From: Streptomyces sp. SJL17-4
GTDB taxonomy: Bacteria; Actinomycetota; Actinomycetes; Streptomycetales; Streptomycetaceae
Direction of reading: 5' to 3'
DNA: 64,000 bases
Assembly: GCF_036826855.1 (NCBI RefSeq)
Contig: NZ_CP104578.1
Span: forward strand, 1,116,001 to 1,180,000
The translations under genes were made by a program, and so were the position numbers. Under the pieces are notes generated by a model. The model was not told where the DNA came from. It did no database searches and saw only the letters and a list, made by a program, of their open reading frames with translations. Below are positions 1-8,188 of this stretch, piece by piece (the stretch's first letter is position 1; each line of letters starts with the position of its first letter).

Positions 1-549
1 TCCGGCGTCGGCGAGGGCGAGGATCGTGCCGAGGGCGGTGCCCACGGCCGCGGTCGCGAGCCGACCGGTGTTGCAGTGGGTCAGCAGTCGCAGAGACCGC
101 TGCGGGCAGCGGTCCAGTACGGCCTGGACCGCGTGCGCGACCATCAGCCGGTTGACCGCCCGGTCCTCGTCGATCATGGCGGTGGCTTCGGCCAGGACCG
201 CGTCCGGGCCGTCTGCGAGCCTCCCGACAGCCCGGTCGACGGCCCAGGCCAGGTTGACGGCCGTCGGGCGGGCGGCGACGAGCCGCTGTGCGTCCGCGCG
301 CACGGCCGCCTGACCGTCGCCGGTGCTGCCCGGCGAGCAGTGGGTGTACGCCGAGAGCGCGACGCCCAGGGCGCCCGCGAGACCGATGGAGGGGGCGCCC
401 CGTACCGCGAGGGTCGTGATGGCGGTGATGACGTCGCCCACCGTGTCCAGGCGCAGGAGCCGCCTCTCGTGGGGCAGCGCGCGCTGGTCGAGGGTGACGA
501 TCGCGTTGTCGTCCCAGCGCAGTGACGGCTGGTCGGAGGGCTTGATCAC
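1..549 (-). CDS. mtnA: S-methyl-5-thioribose-1-phosphate isomerase, 3' end missing
   Basis: MtnA converts methylthioribose-1-phosphate to methylthioribulose-1-phosphate in the methionine salvage pathway that recycles 5'-methylthioadenosine (MTA). The 183 visible codons carry family motifs: RGAPSIGLAGALGVA, ARPTAVNLAWAVDRAV and LLTHCNTG, the last two lining the substrate pocket. The start is GTG at 549, with AAGGAG about nine bases upstream. Roughly the C-terminal half runs off the left edge. It follows the ATP-grasp gene by 37 bases in the same direction, so the two are probably one transcript. MTA is the expected by-product of an ArsL reaction, which gives this gene a role in an arsenical pathway (inference). 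Confidence 0.9.
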   Translation of the reverse strand, partial: MIKPSDQPSLRWDDNAIVTLDQRALPHERRLLRLDTVGDVITAITTLAVRGAPSIGLAGALGVALSAYTHCSPGSTGDGQAAVRADAQRLVAARPTAVNLAWAVDRAVGRLADGPDAVLAEATAMIDEDRAVNRLMVAHAVQAVLDRCPQRSLRLLTHCNTGRLATAAVGTALGTILALADAG

Positions 550-586
550 GGGCGGCGGCTCCTTGGGGGCCTGAAAGGGGGGCCAG

Positions 587-1849
587 TCAGTCGGTCAGGG
601 GGCGCGACCGCAGCTCGACCAGGGTGGGCGCGGCATCCACGTCGGCCGTGACCTGGTCGTGGTCCTCGCCGACGGCGATGACGTAGCCGTACCGGTTCAT
701 GTACGCCCGGGGTGGGAGGGCCAGTCGGGTGCCGGGGCCGGCCGTCGCGACCGCGCTGTGCACCGTGGACCCGAAGAGGTCGGTACGGACGACCACTTCG
801 ACCGCCTCGCAGTCGCGCTCCGGGTAGAGGAACCTGATGGCTGCGGTCTTCTGCGCCTTCGGCGCGGTGTCGGGGGCGAGTCCGGCCGCCACGTGGGCGG
901 CTGCGACGGCGGGGTCGGTCCCGGTGGCGAGCATTCCGATGAGAGGGATGAAGTCGCCGCCGAGGCGCGCGTTGATCTCGACGAGGCGGGGCCCCTTGGG
1001 GGTGAGCTTGAACTCGGTGTGCGTGGCGCCGTGTTCGAAGCCGAGCGCCTTGTGGATGCGGTGCAACTGGTCCAGGAGTTCACCGTCCTGGAGGAGGGGG
1101 TCGGCGGCGTCGACGGTGTGGCCGGTCTCTTCGAAGTACGGGTCCATGCCGACCTGCTTGCGCGCCACGATCAGCGGGGTGCACACGCCGTCGACGACGA
1201 CCGCGTCGATGCTGATCTCGGGACCGGTGAGGTACTCCTCGACCAGGACGTCGGCCTCGTAGCGCGGTACTCCGGGCCAGTTGGCGGAGCTCGCCGCGTC
1301 GAAGGCCGCTTCCACCGCGTCGCCGTGGTCGGCCCGGACGACACCGAGGCTGCCTGCGAGTCCACGGGCCTTGACCACCACGGGATAGCCGGTCGCGTCG
1401 GCCGCACGGCGTGCCTCGGCCGCCGTGGAGACCGGGGTACAGGCCGGCTGCGGCACGTCGGCTGCCGTCAGCCGTGCCCGAGTGGTCGCCTTGTCGCGGC
1501 AGGCGAGCACCGCATCGGGCGCGCTTCCGGGCAGACCGAGGGCTTCCGCGAGGAGCACGGCAGCGTGCACGAGGGACTCGTCGTAGGTGAAGACCCCTGC
1601 GACGGGGAGCTGTTGCATGATCTTCTTCGCCTCGGCGAGGAGTTCGTCGAGGTTCTTGGTGTCGAGGAGTGAGGTCCCCTCCACGTACGGCAGTTGCCAA
1701 CTCGGCTCGTGGGCGTCGAGGAGCCACAGGCGGAAGTGGCGGGAGACGGCCGCCACGATGTACTCCCGGTAGCGGCGGTCGCCGCTGCCCATGAGGAGCA
1801 GAACCGGTGCCTCGGTGGTGGACGAGTGCGGGTGGGGCGTGGCGGCCAT
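587..1849 (-). CDS. ATP-grasp ligase
   Basis: This is a 420-residue ATP-grasp carboxylate-amine ligase. It has an N-terminal Rossmann-like part (VLLLMGSGDRRYREYIV), an ATP-binding lysine region (GYPVVVKARGLAGSLGVV), a second nucleotide loop (VLVEEYLTGPEISIDAVVV) and the metal-binding end (RLVEINARLGGDFIPL). The layout resembles L-amino-acid ligases of the BacD/carnosine-synthase type, which join two amino acids using ATP. The start is ATG at 1849. The gene opens an operon with mtnA, and its upstream segment is a near copy of the one before arsL. It may couple an arsenic amino acid to another amino acid, by analogy with phosphinothricin peptides. That role is inference; only the fold class is clear. 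Confidence 0.8.
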   Translation of the reverse strand: MAATPHPHSSTTEAPVLLLMGSGDRRYREYIVAAVSRHFRLWLLDAHEPSWQLPYVEGTSLLDTKNLDELLAEAKKIMQQLPVAGVFTYDESLVHAAVLLAEALGLPGSAPDAVLACRDKATTRARLTAADVPQPACTPVSTAAEARRAADATGYPVVVKARGLAGSLGVVRADHGDAVEAAFDAASSANWPGVPRYEADVLVEEYLTGPEISIDAVVVDGVCTPLIVARKQVGMDPYFEETGHTVDAADPLLQDGELLDQLHRIHKALGFEHGATHTEFKLTPKGPRLVEINARLGGDFIPLIGMLATGTDPAVAAAHVAAGLAPDTAPKAQKTAAIRFLYPERDCEAVEVVVRTDLFGSTVHSAVATAGPGTRLALPPRAYMNRYGYVIAVGEDHDQVTADVDAAPTLVELRSRPLTD

Positions 1850-1911
1850 GGCGGGAAACCTTTGTGTCGACGTGTGGTCGGGGCCGAGGCCGGCCGACGG
1901 AGCGGGGCAGC

Positions 1912-2055
1912 GCCCAGGTCGCCAACGGCGCTGTCGGCCGACGGCCGGAACCTTGCCAGCGTTGAGCGATGTATGTCAATAGATCGATGAATGGCCGAGG
2001 GTCGCCCCTTGCCGGACGTCACCGCCACAGGGCACCCCTGCCCCGATTCGCCCAC
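1912..2055 (-). promoter_or_regulatory. Duplicated promoter/operator segment, copy A
   Basis: This segment lies upstream of the ATP-grasp gene and is a near copy of 12742-12885. The match is exact for 39 bases (1955-1993 against 12785-12823) and similar on both sides, with one gap. Read on the minus strand it offers a -35 TTGACA at 1979-1974 and, 18 bases on, CAAGGT as a weak -10. AT-rich ATCGAT-type words next to the -35 box could be an ArsR-family operator, but the protein that binds is unknown. The remaining bases up to 2388 hold no gene I can support. Confidence 0.65.
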
Positions 2056-2388
2056 CTCTGCGCGTGCTTGTGCCAGTCGGCCAGGTCACCCAGTGTGGGC
2101 GTTTCTGCAGATGAGACCGGTGCGAACCAAGGGCGCCCGCACATCTTGCGACTCCTGCGGATTCTGTCGCCGGACGGCAGGGTGACGCCTGGGTCGCATG
2201 TCACGCGGCGAAAATTGATCGTCGACTATCGATTATTGACGCCGAGGCGATCAAGCCGCCTGCACGGGGTCGTCAGAGGGGCGGGGAGGGAGTAACCTTC
2301 GCGCACGGATCGCGATCCTCAGGCCCCGGGTCACGGGCAAGGGACGTCGAGACGACCCGGGCGCTCCGAAGGAGAAGCGGCCGGGCTT

Positions 2389-2697
2389 TCAACCGCAGGG
2401 CCGCCGAGCCGCAGCGGCTTCGTGACCCCCGTCGGCCAGAGCACCGAAGAACGTGGCCAGTTCGGCCGGCGCCTCGGGGCGCAGGCGATAGTAGGTGAAA
2501 CGCCCGCAGGGCTCGGTCTCCACGACGCCCGCTTCCCGGAGAACCCGGAGATGGTTCGACAGGTTCGTCTGCCGCGCGCCCGTCTCCTCGACGAGATGAG
2601 TCGTGCACAGCGACTCACGGGCAAGCAGGCACACGATGCGAAGCCGCAGGGGGTCCGCCAGGGCCCTCAGCAGTTCCGCGTTCACCGACGTCAGCAT
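2389..2697 (-). CDS. arsR: ArsR-family repressor, paralogue of the acr3-linked ArsR
   Basis: This 102-residue winged-helix repressor is closely similar to the ArsR at 5626-5934 over residues 1-70, including Cys31 and Cys64, which are candidate As(III) ligands. The recognition helix reads ARQTNLSNHLRVLREAG. ATG at 2697 was chosen because it aligns with the start of the paralogue; an upstream in-frame start would add nine residues. It sits divergently beside an arsC fragment, the same arrangement as the intact arsR/arsC pair 3 kb away. It is therefore probably the surviving half of a duplicated ars unit. It may still regulate the island promoters. Confidence 0.85.
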   Translation of the reverse strand: MLTSVNAELLRALADPLRLRIVCLLARESLCTTHLVEETGARQTNLSNHLRVLREAGVVETEPCGRFTYYRLRPEAPAELATFFGALADGGHEAAAARRPCG

Positions 2698-2789
2698 GGC
2701 CTGATCGTGACACACCGAGCGCAACCGGTGTCAACCACCAGATTTCCGAACACTCTTGTATCGCAACCCATTTGAGGAGACGTAGGTAT

Positions 2790-2931
2790 CCCGGATGCTT
2801 CCCCGGCAAGCGCTCCTTCGATGGGAAGCTCGACGCCCCGGCCGGGCAAGGGGTGGAGGCGGTGCGGCGACGCGATCAGGGGCCTCGTCGAGAATCTCAT
2901 CGTGGAGATGGATGCGGCGCCTGTGCGTTGA
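2790..2931 (+). pseudogene. arsC remnant
   Basis: The plus strand encodes the tail of an arsenate reductase in two frames. The first part reads CFPGKRSF then [13 protein letters not shown], matching [21 protein letters not shown] of the intact ArsC at 6006. After a lesion near 2870 another frame reads IRGLVENLIVEMDAAP and stops at 2931, matching the intact C-terminus. The catalytic N-terminal part is missing. Together with the divergent arsR at 2389-2697 it records a decayed duplicate of the arsR-arsC unit. Confidence 0.75.
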
Positions 2932-2940
2932 ACGGAGCGG

Positions 2941-3321
2941 TCAGAAGGGCGAGCAGTCGACACCTCGGGGGAAGGCGCGCCTCCTGAGCTCCTGAAGAGC
3001 ATCCCAGCGGATCGAGAACCAGGCCCACGTCCCTCGTTGTTCACGGCGCAGCAGCCCTGCAGTGGTGAGGATCTTCAGGTGACGGCTCACCGTGGGCTGC
3101 GCCAGATCGAGCGACTCGGTCAGGTCGCAGACGCAGAGCTCTCCGGCCGGCGACTGATCGATGAGGTGGATGATCTGGAGGCGGGTCTGGTCGGCCATTG
3201 CCTTCAACTGGGCTGTCAGCGTCTCGACTTCGTCGCGGCCGATCAGCCGCCCCGGGGAGCAGGGCGCACAGTGCTCCTCGCTGACGTCTTCGATCGGTAT
3301 GCCTGCCAACGGAGTTGCCAT
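2941..3321 (-). CDS. arsR: ArsR-family arsenite-responsive repressor (CVC type)
   Basis: This 126-residue SmtB/ArsR repressor has the classic As(III) sensor motif ELCVCDL (Cys63, Cys65) at the start of the DNA-binding helices, and the recognition helix AQPTVSRHLKILTTAGLL. A second Cys pair (Cys18, Cys21, CAPC) lies in the N-terminal extension and could add a ligand. It differs from the arsR genes at 2389 and 5626, which lack the CVC pair. It is encoded 88 bases downstream of arsO, on the same strand. Its start has no strong ribosome-binding site, so the first residues are uncertain. Confidence 0.85.
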   Translation of the reverse strand: MATPLAGIPIEDVSEEHCAPCSPGRLIGRDEVETLTAQLKAMADQTRLQIIHLIDQSPAGELCVCDLTESLDLAQPTVSRHLKILTTAGLLRREQRGTWAWFSIRWDALQELRRRAFPRGVDCSPF

Positions 3322-3409
3322 CCGGACACCATACGAGCCGACAAGATCGCACGGCGAATCCGACGATCGATATCCGTCAGGCGTTCACCCTTCCTTCACC
3401 CACGCAGTC

Positions 3410-4468
3410 TCATCGCAGAAGCGCAGCGATGGCTCGGGTGGCTTCGCGGGCGGGACGGCCGACGCCGACAAGAGTGGCCGAGGCCGGCCCGGTCCAGTCG
3501 CCGTACCCGAGCAGATGAAGTCGGGGCTCTCCGACAGCCTCTGTTCCCCGGGTGGGGATGTGTCCGCGAGGACCGCGGAGCCCTAGCGGGGCGAGGTGGG
3601 CAAGAGCGGGACGGAAGCCGGTGCACCAGATGATCGCGTCGGCCTCGGCGCGCGTACCGTCGGCCCACTCGACACCGGCCCCCGTCACACGCGTGAACAT
3701 CGGCTGCGCCTTGAGGAGGCCCGCATCACGGGCTTCACGTACGGGCGGTACGGCGACGATGTCACCGAGCGAAGCGACTCCCCCGCCGTCGGTGCGGCCT
3801 TCGTCGAGGGCACGGCGGCGGGCGGTGGCGTGGTCGAAGAGGGCACGGCCGTCGATCTCGTCGGAGAGGAACCGCGCGGGTCGCTGGGTGACCCAGGTGA
3901 GGTCGGTGTCGTACGCGAGATCGGCGGCGATCTGCGCTCCGGAGTTCCCGCCTCCGACGACGATGACTCGCATTCCGGCGAACTCGCCGGGGGTGCGGTA
4001 CTCGACGGTGTGGAGCTGCCGCCCCTGGAACGCCTCACGGCCGGGAACGGCGGGAAGGAACGGCCGTGACCACGTTCCGGTGGCGCTGATGACGGCGCGG
4101 GCGCGCCAGACACCGGCGTCCGTCTCGACGCGCAGGTGCTCGCCGTCGCGGCGGACCTCCTCGACGTGAACGGGCCGGTGTACGGGGAGCTCGTACCGCT
4201 GCTCGTAGTCGGTCAGGTAGTCGACGACGTGAGCGGCGTCGGGGTACGTCTCCCCCTGCTGCGGCGGCATGAGGCGACCCGGCAGGGACGAGTACGCGGC
4301 CGGCGAGAAGAGGTGCAGCGAGTCCCACGTGTGCTGCCAGGCTCCGCCCGGCGTGGGCCGGGCGTCCAGGACTGCGAAGCCGAGGCCGCCGAGGCGGCGC
4401 AGATGGTATCCGGCGGCGAGTCCCGCCTGGCCACCGCCGATCACGACGACGTCGAGTGAGCTGCTCAT
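3410..4468 (-). CDS. arsO: Flavin-dependent monooxygenase of the ars operon (ArsO type)
   Basis: This 352-residue two-dinucleotide-binding flavoprotein has an FAD motif GGGQAGLAAGY near the N-terminus, an NAD(P)H motif VVGGGNSGAQIA in the middle and the ATGTW element between them. It belongs to the ArsO group seen in Streptomyces ars operons beside acr3 and arsT. Its chemistry in arsenic resistance is not established; oxidation of organic or inorganic arsenic is plausible. It lies 75 bases after acr3 on the same strand and is probably the third gene of an arsR-acr3-arsO operon. A C-terminal fragment of a related protein occurs at 39.4k. Confidence 0.85.
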   Translation of the reverse strand: MSSSLDVVVIGGGQAGLAAGYHLRRLGGLGFAVLDARPTPGGAWQHTWDSLHLFSPAAYSSLPGRLMPPQQGETYPDAAHVVDYLTDYEQRYELPVHRPVHVEEVRRDGEHLRVETDAGVWRARAVISATGTWSRPFLPAVPGREAFQGRQLHTVEYRTPGEFAGMRVIVVGGGNSGAQIAADLAYDTDLTWVTQRPARFLSDEIDGRALFDHATARRRALDEGRTDGGGVASLGDIVAVPPVREARDAGLLKAQPMFTRVTGAGVEWADGTRAEADAIIWCTGFRPALAHLAPLGLRGPRGHIPTRGTEAVGEPRLHLLGYGDWTGPASATLVGVGRPAREATRAIAALLR

Positions 4469-4543
4469 CTCTCCGGCTTCCCTTCGTGCGACGGTGCCTC
4501 GCCCGGTCGAGGGGGCGAGGCACCGAGGAGTGGCGTGGCGGCG

Positions 4544-5629
4544 TCACCGCCGAGCAGGGGCGAACTTCTTGCGCCAGGCCAGCGACACGTACACGAGCGC
4601 GACCAGGACCGGCACCTCGATGAGCGGGCCGACGACTCCGGAGAGCGCCTGGCCGGAGGTGACGCCGAAGGTGGCGATGGCGACGGCGATGGCGAGTTCG
4701 AAGTTGTTCCCGGCGGCCGTGAAGGCGAGCGTTGCGGTGCGGTCGTAGCTGAGGCCGATGGCCTTGCCGAGGACGAAGGTGCCGAACCACATCACCGCGA
4801 AGTAGACGAGGAGCGGCAGCGCGATCCTCGCGACGTCCAGCGGCTGAGAGGTGATGGTCTTCCCCTGGAGGGCGAAAAGGATGACGATCGTGAAGAGCAG
4901 CCCGTAGAGCGCCCACGGACCGATCTTCGGCAGGAACTTCGTCTCGTACGACTCCCGGCCCATCCTCTTCTCACCGATCCGGCGGGTGAGGAACCCGGCC
5001 ACCAGCGGGACGCCGAGGAAGATGACGACGTTCAGGGCGATCTTCCACATCGAGATGTCGAGCGTCTCGCCCTCGCCGAGGCCCAGCCAGCCGGGCAGCA
5101 GGTCGAGGTAGAACCAGCCCAGGACACCGAAGGCGAGGACCTGGAAGACCGAGTTCAGCGCGACGAGGACCGCGGCGGCCTCACGGTCGCCGCAGGCCAG
5201 GTCGTTCCAGATGATCACCATGGCGATGCAGCGGGCAAGGCCGACGATGATCAGGCCGGTGCGGTACTCGGGCAGGTCCGGCAGGAACATCCAGGCGAGG
5301 GCGAACATGAGTGCCGGGCCGAGGATCCAGTTGATGACGAGCGACGAGATCATGAGCTTCTTGTCGCCGGTGACGGCGTCGAGCTTGTCGTACCGGACCT
5401 TGGCGAGGACCGGGTACATCATGATCAGCAGGCCGACGGCGATGGGCAGCGAGATACCGCCGATTTCGACCTTGGCGAGCGCGTCGTTCAGTCCGGGGAT
5501 CAGCCGCCCGAGGCCGAGGCCGAGGCCCATGGCCAGGAGGATCCAGACGGCGAGGAAGCGGTCGAGCGTCGACAGCTTCGCGACGACCGAGGAATCCTCC
5601 GGCGGAGCGGGCGCTTGGGTGGGGGTCAC
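4544..5629 (-). CDS. acr3: ACR3-family arsenite efflux permease
   Basis: This 361-residue membrane protein has about ten hydrophobic segments. The segment GLARCIAMVIIWNDLACGD contains the conserved transport Cys of ACR3 antiporters, and TLAFTAAGNNFELAIAVAIATFG is another family signature. It exports As(III), probably against protons. The GTG start at 5629 overlaps the arsR stop by four bases, so translation is coupled. It works downstream of ArsC and ArsT, which reduce arsenate to the exported arsenite. Confidence 0.95.
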   Translation of the reverse strand: MTPTQAPAPPEDSSVVAKLSTLDRFLAVWILLAMGLGLGLGRLIPGLNDALAKVEIGGISLPIAVGLLIMMYPVLAKVRYDKLDAVTGDKKLMISSLVINWILGPALMFALAWMFLPDLPEYRTGLIIVGLARCIAMVIIWNDLACGDREAAAVLVALNSVFQVLAFGVLGWFYLDLLPGWLGLGEGETLDISMWKIALNVVIFLGVPLVAGFLTRRIGEKRMGRESYETKFLPKIGPWALYGLLFTIVILFALQGKTITSQPLDVARIALPLLVYFAVMWFGTFVLGKAIGLSYDRTATLAFTAAGNNFELAIAVAIATFGVTSGQALSGVVGPLIEVPVLVALVYVSLAWRKKFAPARR

Positions 5630-5934
5630 GGACAGGCCCTCTTGTTCTCGGCAGCGGTACGGGCGGACTCGGCCAGGTCGGCGAACTGGCCGGCGAGCTG
5701 GGCGATGACGTCCGGCTTCAAGCGGTAGTACGTGAAGCGACCGCAGGGCTCGGTCTCCACCACACCGGCCTCACGCAGCACGCGCAGGTGGTTGGAGAGG
5801 TTGGTCTGCTTGGCGCCCGTCTCCTCGACGAGGTGGGTGGTGCAGAGGGTCTCGCGGGCGAGCAGGGTCACGATCTGGAGCCTGAGGGGATCGGCCAGAA
5901 CCCGGATCAGATCAGTGTCGACTGACGTCATCAT
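5626..5934 (-). CDS. arsR: ArsR-family repressor of the acr3 operon
   Basis: This 102-residue winged-helix repressor has recognition helix AKQTNLSNHLRVLREAG and cysteines at positions 31 and 64 that are shared with the paralogue at 2389. It is the first gene of the arsR-acr3-arsO operon and divergent from arsC, so the 71-base gap to arsC probably holds its operator. It would release DNA when arsenite binds. Two adjacent ATG codons are possible starts; the outer one is given. Confidence 0.92.
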   Translation of the reverse strand: MMTSVDTDLIRVLADPLRLQIVTLLARETLCTTHLVEETGAKQTNLSNHLRVLREAGVVETEPCGRFTYYRLKPDVIAQLAGQFADLAESARTAAENKRACP

Positions 5935-6005
5935 GGGCTGATACTCTCACATCACTCGCTGCTGATACCAGCCGGGGCTGACCTCTTGCCGGCAAGGAAG
6001 AACCG

Positions 6006-6425
6006 ATGACCACCGCTCCGCTCGCCTCCGTGCTCTTCGTCTGCGTCCACAACGCGGGCCGCTCCCAGATGGCCGCCGGGTTCCTCGACCATCTGGCCGG
6101 CGACCGCGTCGAGGTCCGCTCCGCCGGTTCGATTCCGGGCGACCGGGTCAACCCGGCCGCCGTCGAGGCCATGGCCGAGGTCGGCGTCGACATCTCCGGC
6201 CGGAAGCCCAAGGTCCTGACCCCCGAGGCCGTCCAGGCGTCCGACTACGTCATCACCATGGGCTGCGGCGACGCCTGCCCGATCTTCCCCGGCAAGAAGT
6301 ACCTCGACTGGGCCCTGGAGGACCCGGCCGGCCAGGGTGTCGAGGCCGTCCGTCCGATCCGTGACGAGATCAAGGTCCTGATCGAGGGCCTCATCGACGA
6401 GATCGACGCGAAGCAGGAGGCGTGA
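6006..6425 (+). CDS. arsC: Thioredoxin-coupled arsenate reductase
   Basis: This 139-residue enzyme has the low-molecular-weight phosphatase fold. The P-loop CVHNAGRS (Cys13 to Arg19) is the arsenate-binding site, and Cys87 and Cys91 in MGCGDACP are the likely partners of the intramolecular disulfide cascade. It reduces As(V) to As(III). AAGGAAG lies just before the ATG. The stop overlaps the thioredoxin reductase start by four bases, which fits a shared electron path. A broken copy of the gene lies at 2790-2931. Confidence 0.95.
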   Translation: MTTAPLASVLFVCVHNAGRSQMAAGFLDHLAGDRVEVRSAGSIPGDRVNPAAVEAMAEVGVDISGRKPKVLTPEAVQASDYVITMGCGDACPIFPGKKYLDWALEDPAGQGVEAVRPIRDEIKVLIEGLIDEIDAKQEA

Positions 6426-7429
6426 CTCCCTTGACCGCCTCGCATGCAGCGACCGGGGATGACGTCCGTGAGGTCATCGTCATAGGCTCCGGCCCCGCCG
6501 GATACACCGCCGCCCTTTACACCGCCCGCGCCCAGCTCAAGCCTCTGCTCTTCGGCAGCTCGATCTTCGTCGGCGGCTCCCTGACCACGACGACCGAGGT
6601 CGAGAACTTCCCCGGCTTCCCCACCGGCATCGACGGACCCGCCCTTATGGACAACATGCGGGCCCAGGCCGAGCGCTTCGGCGCCGAGATGATCGACGAC
6701 GACATCGTCTCCGTCGACCTGACGGGAGACTTCAAGGAAGTCACCGACAGCGAGGGAACGGTCCACCGCGCCAAGGCCGTGATCATTGCGACCGGCTCCG
6801 GCTACCGCAAGCTCGGCCTCCCCGACGAGGACGAGCTCTCGGGCCGCGGCGTCTCCTGGTGCGCGACCTGCGACGGCTTCTTCTTCCGCGACCGCGACAT
6901 CGTCGTGGTCGGCGGCGGCGACACCGCAATGGAGGAAGCCACCTTCCTCACGCGCTTCGCCCGCTCCGTCACCGTCGTCCACCGGCGCTCGACCCTGCGC
7001 GCCTCCCAGGTCATGCAGAACCGGGCCTTCGCGGACGACAAGATCTCCTTCGCCTTCGACAGCGAGATCGCGGAGATCAAGTCCGAGAACGGCATGCTCG
7101 CCGGCGTCGTCCTGCGCGACACCTTCACCGGCAAGACCCGCGACCTCGACGCCACCGGCCTGTTCATCGCCATCGGCCACGACCCGCGCACCGAACTCCT
7201 CACCGGCCAGGTCGACCTCGACGACGAGGGCTACGTCAAGGTGGAGGCGCCCTCCAACCGCACGAACCTGCCGGGAGTCTTCGCCGCCGGTGACGTCGTC
7301 GACCACACCTACCGCCAGGCCATCACCGCGGCAGGCTCCGGCTGCCAGGCCGCACTCGACGCGGAGCGATACCTCGCCGCCCTTGCCGACAGGAGCAAGG
7401 CCGCCGCGAGCGTCGCCGTCACAGCCTGA
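6422..7429 (+). CDS. arsT: Thioredoxin reductase-like flavoprotein (ArsT)
   Basis: This 335-residue enzyme has an FAD motif GSGPAG (22-27), the redox-active pair WCATCDG (Cys147, Cys150), an NADPH motif [12 protein letters not shown] and a C-terminal FAD-contacting [10 protein letters not shown]. It should supply electrons, through thioredoxin or directly, to ArsC, as proposed for arsT genes in Streptomyces ars clusters. The start is GTG, coupled to the arsC stop. A perfect 17-bp hairpin about 40 bases downstream ends the transcript. Confidence 0.93.
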   Translation: MTPLTASHAATGDDVREVIVIGSGPAGYTAALYTARAQLKPLLFGSSIFVGGSLTTTTEVENFPGFPTGIDGPALMDNMRAQAERFGAEMIDDDIVSVDLTGDFKEVTDSEGTVHRAKAVIIATGSGYRKLGLPDEDELSGRGVSWCATCDGFFFRDRDIVVVGGGDTAMEEATFLTRFARSVTVVHRRSTLRASQVMQNRAFADDKISFAFDSEIAEIKSENGMLAGVVLRDTFTGKTRDLDATGLFIAIGHDPRTELLTGQVDLDDEGYVKVEAPSNRTNLPGVFAAGDVVDHTYRQAITAAGSGCQAALDAERYLAALADRSKAAASVAVTA

Positions 7430-7470
7430 GGCCACACCGAGGCCCACGCTGTCGACGCTCCCCATGAACA

Positions 7471-7516
7471 CCAGCTCCTGCCCGTCACGTTGGCGGACCT
7501 GACGGGCAGGAGCTGG
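7471..7516. terminator. 17-bp perfect hairpin between arsT and arsR
   Basis: The arms 7471-7487 and 7500-7516 are exact reverse complements separated by a 12-base loop. There is no long T run, as is usual in Streptomyces. It lies 42 bases after the arsT stop and about 140 bases after the end of the convergent arsR, so it can stop both transcripts. Confidence 0.85.
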
Positions 7517-7653
7517 CCCTCTGCTCCGGGCCGGCGTGGCGAGTCGCACTCCAGTCGGTCTTCCCTCCGTCCCACCGCCACGAGCGAGCACAAGGAGCCG
7601 GCACGAGATTCGTTGCCGGCTGATCCGCTCCCACGGCAGCGGCCGAGGGGCCT

Positions 7654-7989
7654 TCAGCTGGATCCCGGTTCCTGGCAGGAGGGGGCGGTGGCACCGATGA
7701 GGATGTCGGCGGCGCTCGGGAACTCGGTGATGCAGCGGGGGTTGATGGCGTACCGGATGCTGGCACCGGCCCGGCGCCGGGTCAGGAAGCGGACGGTGTG
7801 GAGGATTTTCAGGTGATGCGACACCGTCGACTGGTTGAGTCGAAGGTGGTCGACGATCTCCCCCACCGGCACGGGCCCCGGCCGACCGCTCAGGAACCGC
7901 ATGATGCGAATGCGCGTGGGGTCGGCCAGGGCTCGGAACCAGCGGGCGTACTCCTCGACGGTCTCCCGGTCGAGCGACGTTTCGGGCAT
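7654..7989 (-). CDS. ArsR-family repressor
   Basis: This 111-residue ArsR/SmtB regulator starts MPETSLDRETVEEYARWFRA and has recognition helix NQSTVSHHLKILHTVRFL. It lacks the CVC motif. Its only cysteines are late (NPRC and PSC), so the ligand is unclear and may be metal or arsenical. It is encoded between the resistance unit and the arsM-arsL operon, separated from arsM by a hairpin, so it is probably transcribed alone. It is the fourth ArsR-type gene in the first 8 kb and a candidate regulator of the biosynthetic operons. Confidence 0.85.
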   Translation of the reverse strand: MPETSLDRETVEEYARWFRALADPTRIRIMRFLSGRPGPVPVGEIVDHLRLNQSTVSHHLKILHTVRFLTRRRAGASIRYAINPRCITEFPSAADILIGATAPSCQEPGSS

Positions 7990-8126
7990 GGGAATCCTTG
8001 GCGGACCACGAGGAGAACGGCCGCCACGCCGGCCGTGGCGAGCAGCGGACCGGCCCTGCGATCAGGAGCTGTCGGCCGTTGCACGCGCCGGGATCGGCTC
8101 GCGGCGAGCACAAGGGTGCACAACGT

Positions 8127-8176
8127 GGCCAGGTGTCCGTGGCCCGAGCTTCGGCTCCGGCCACGGACACCTGGCC
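8127..8176. terminator. 17-bp perfect hairpin after arsM
   Basis: The arms 8127-8143 and 8160-8176 pair exactly across a 16-base loop, starting 13 bases beyond the arsM stop. It closes the minus-strand operon arsL to arsM. The 137 bases from there to the next ArsR start hold no gene I can support. Confidence 0.85.
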
Positions 8177-8188
8177 GTGACGATGGCG

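Noticed and set aside
6245..8170. A 641-codon minus-strand frame
   Set aside because: It runs antisense through arsC and arsT, has no family motif and is explained by GC-rich third positions; the ArsR at 7654 accounts for the real coding there.
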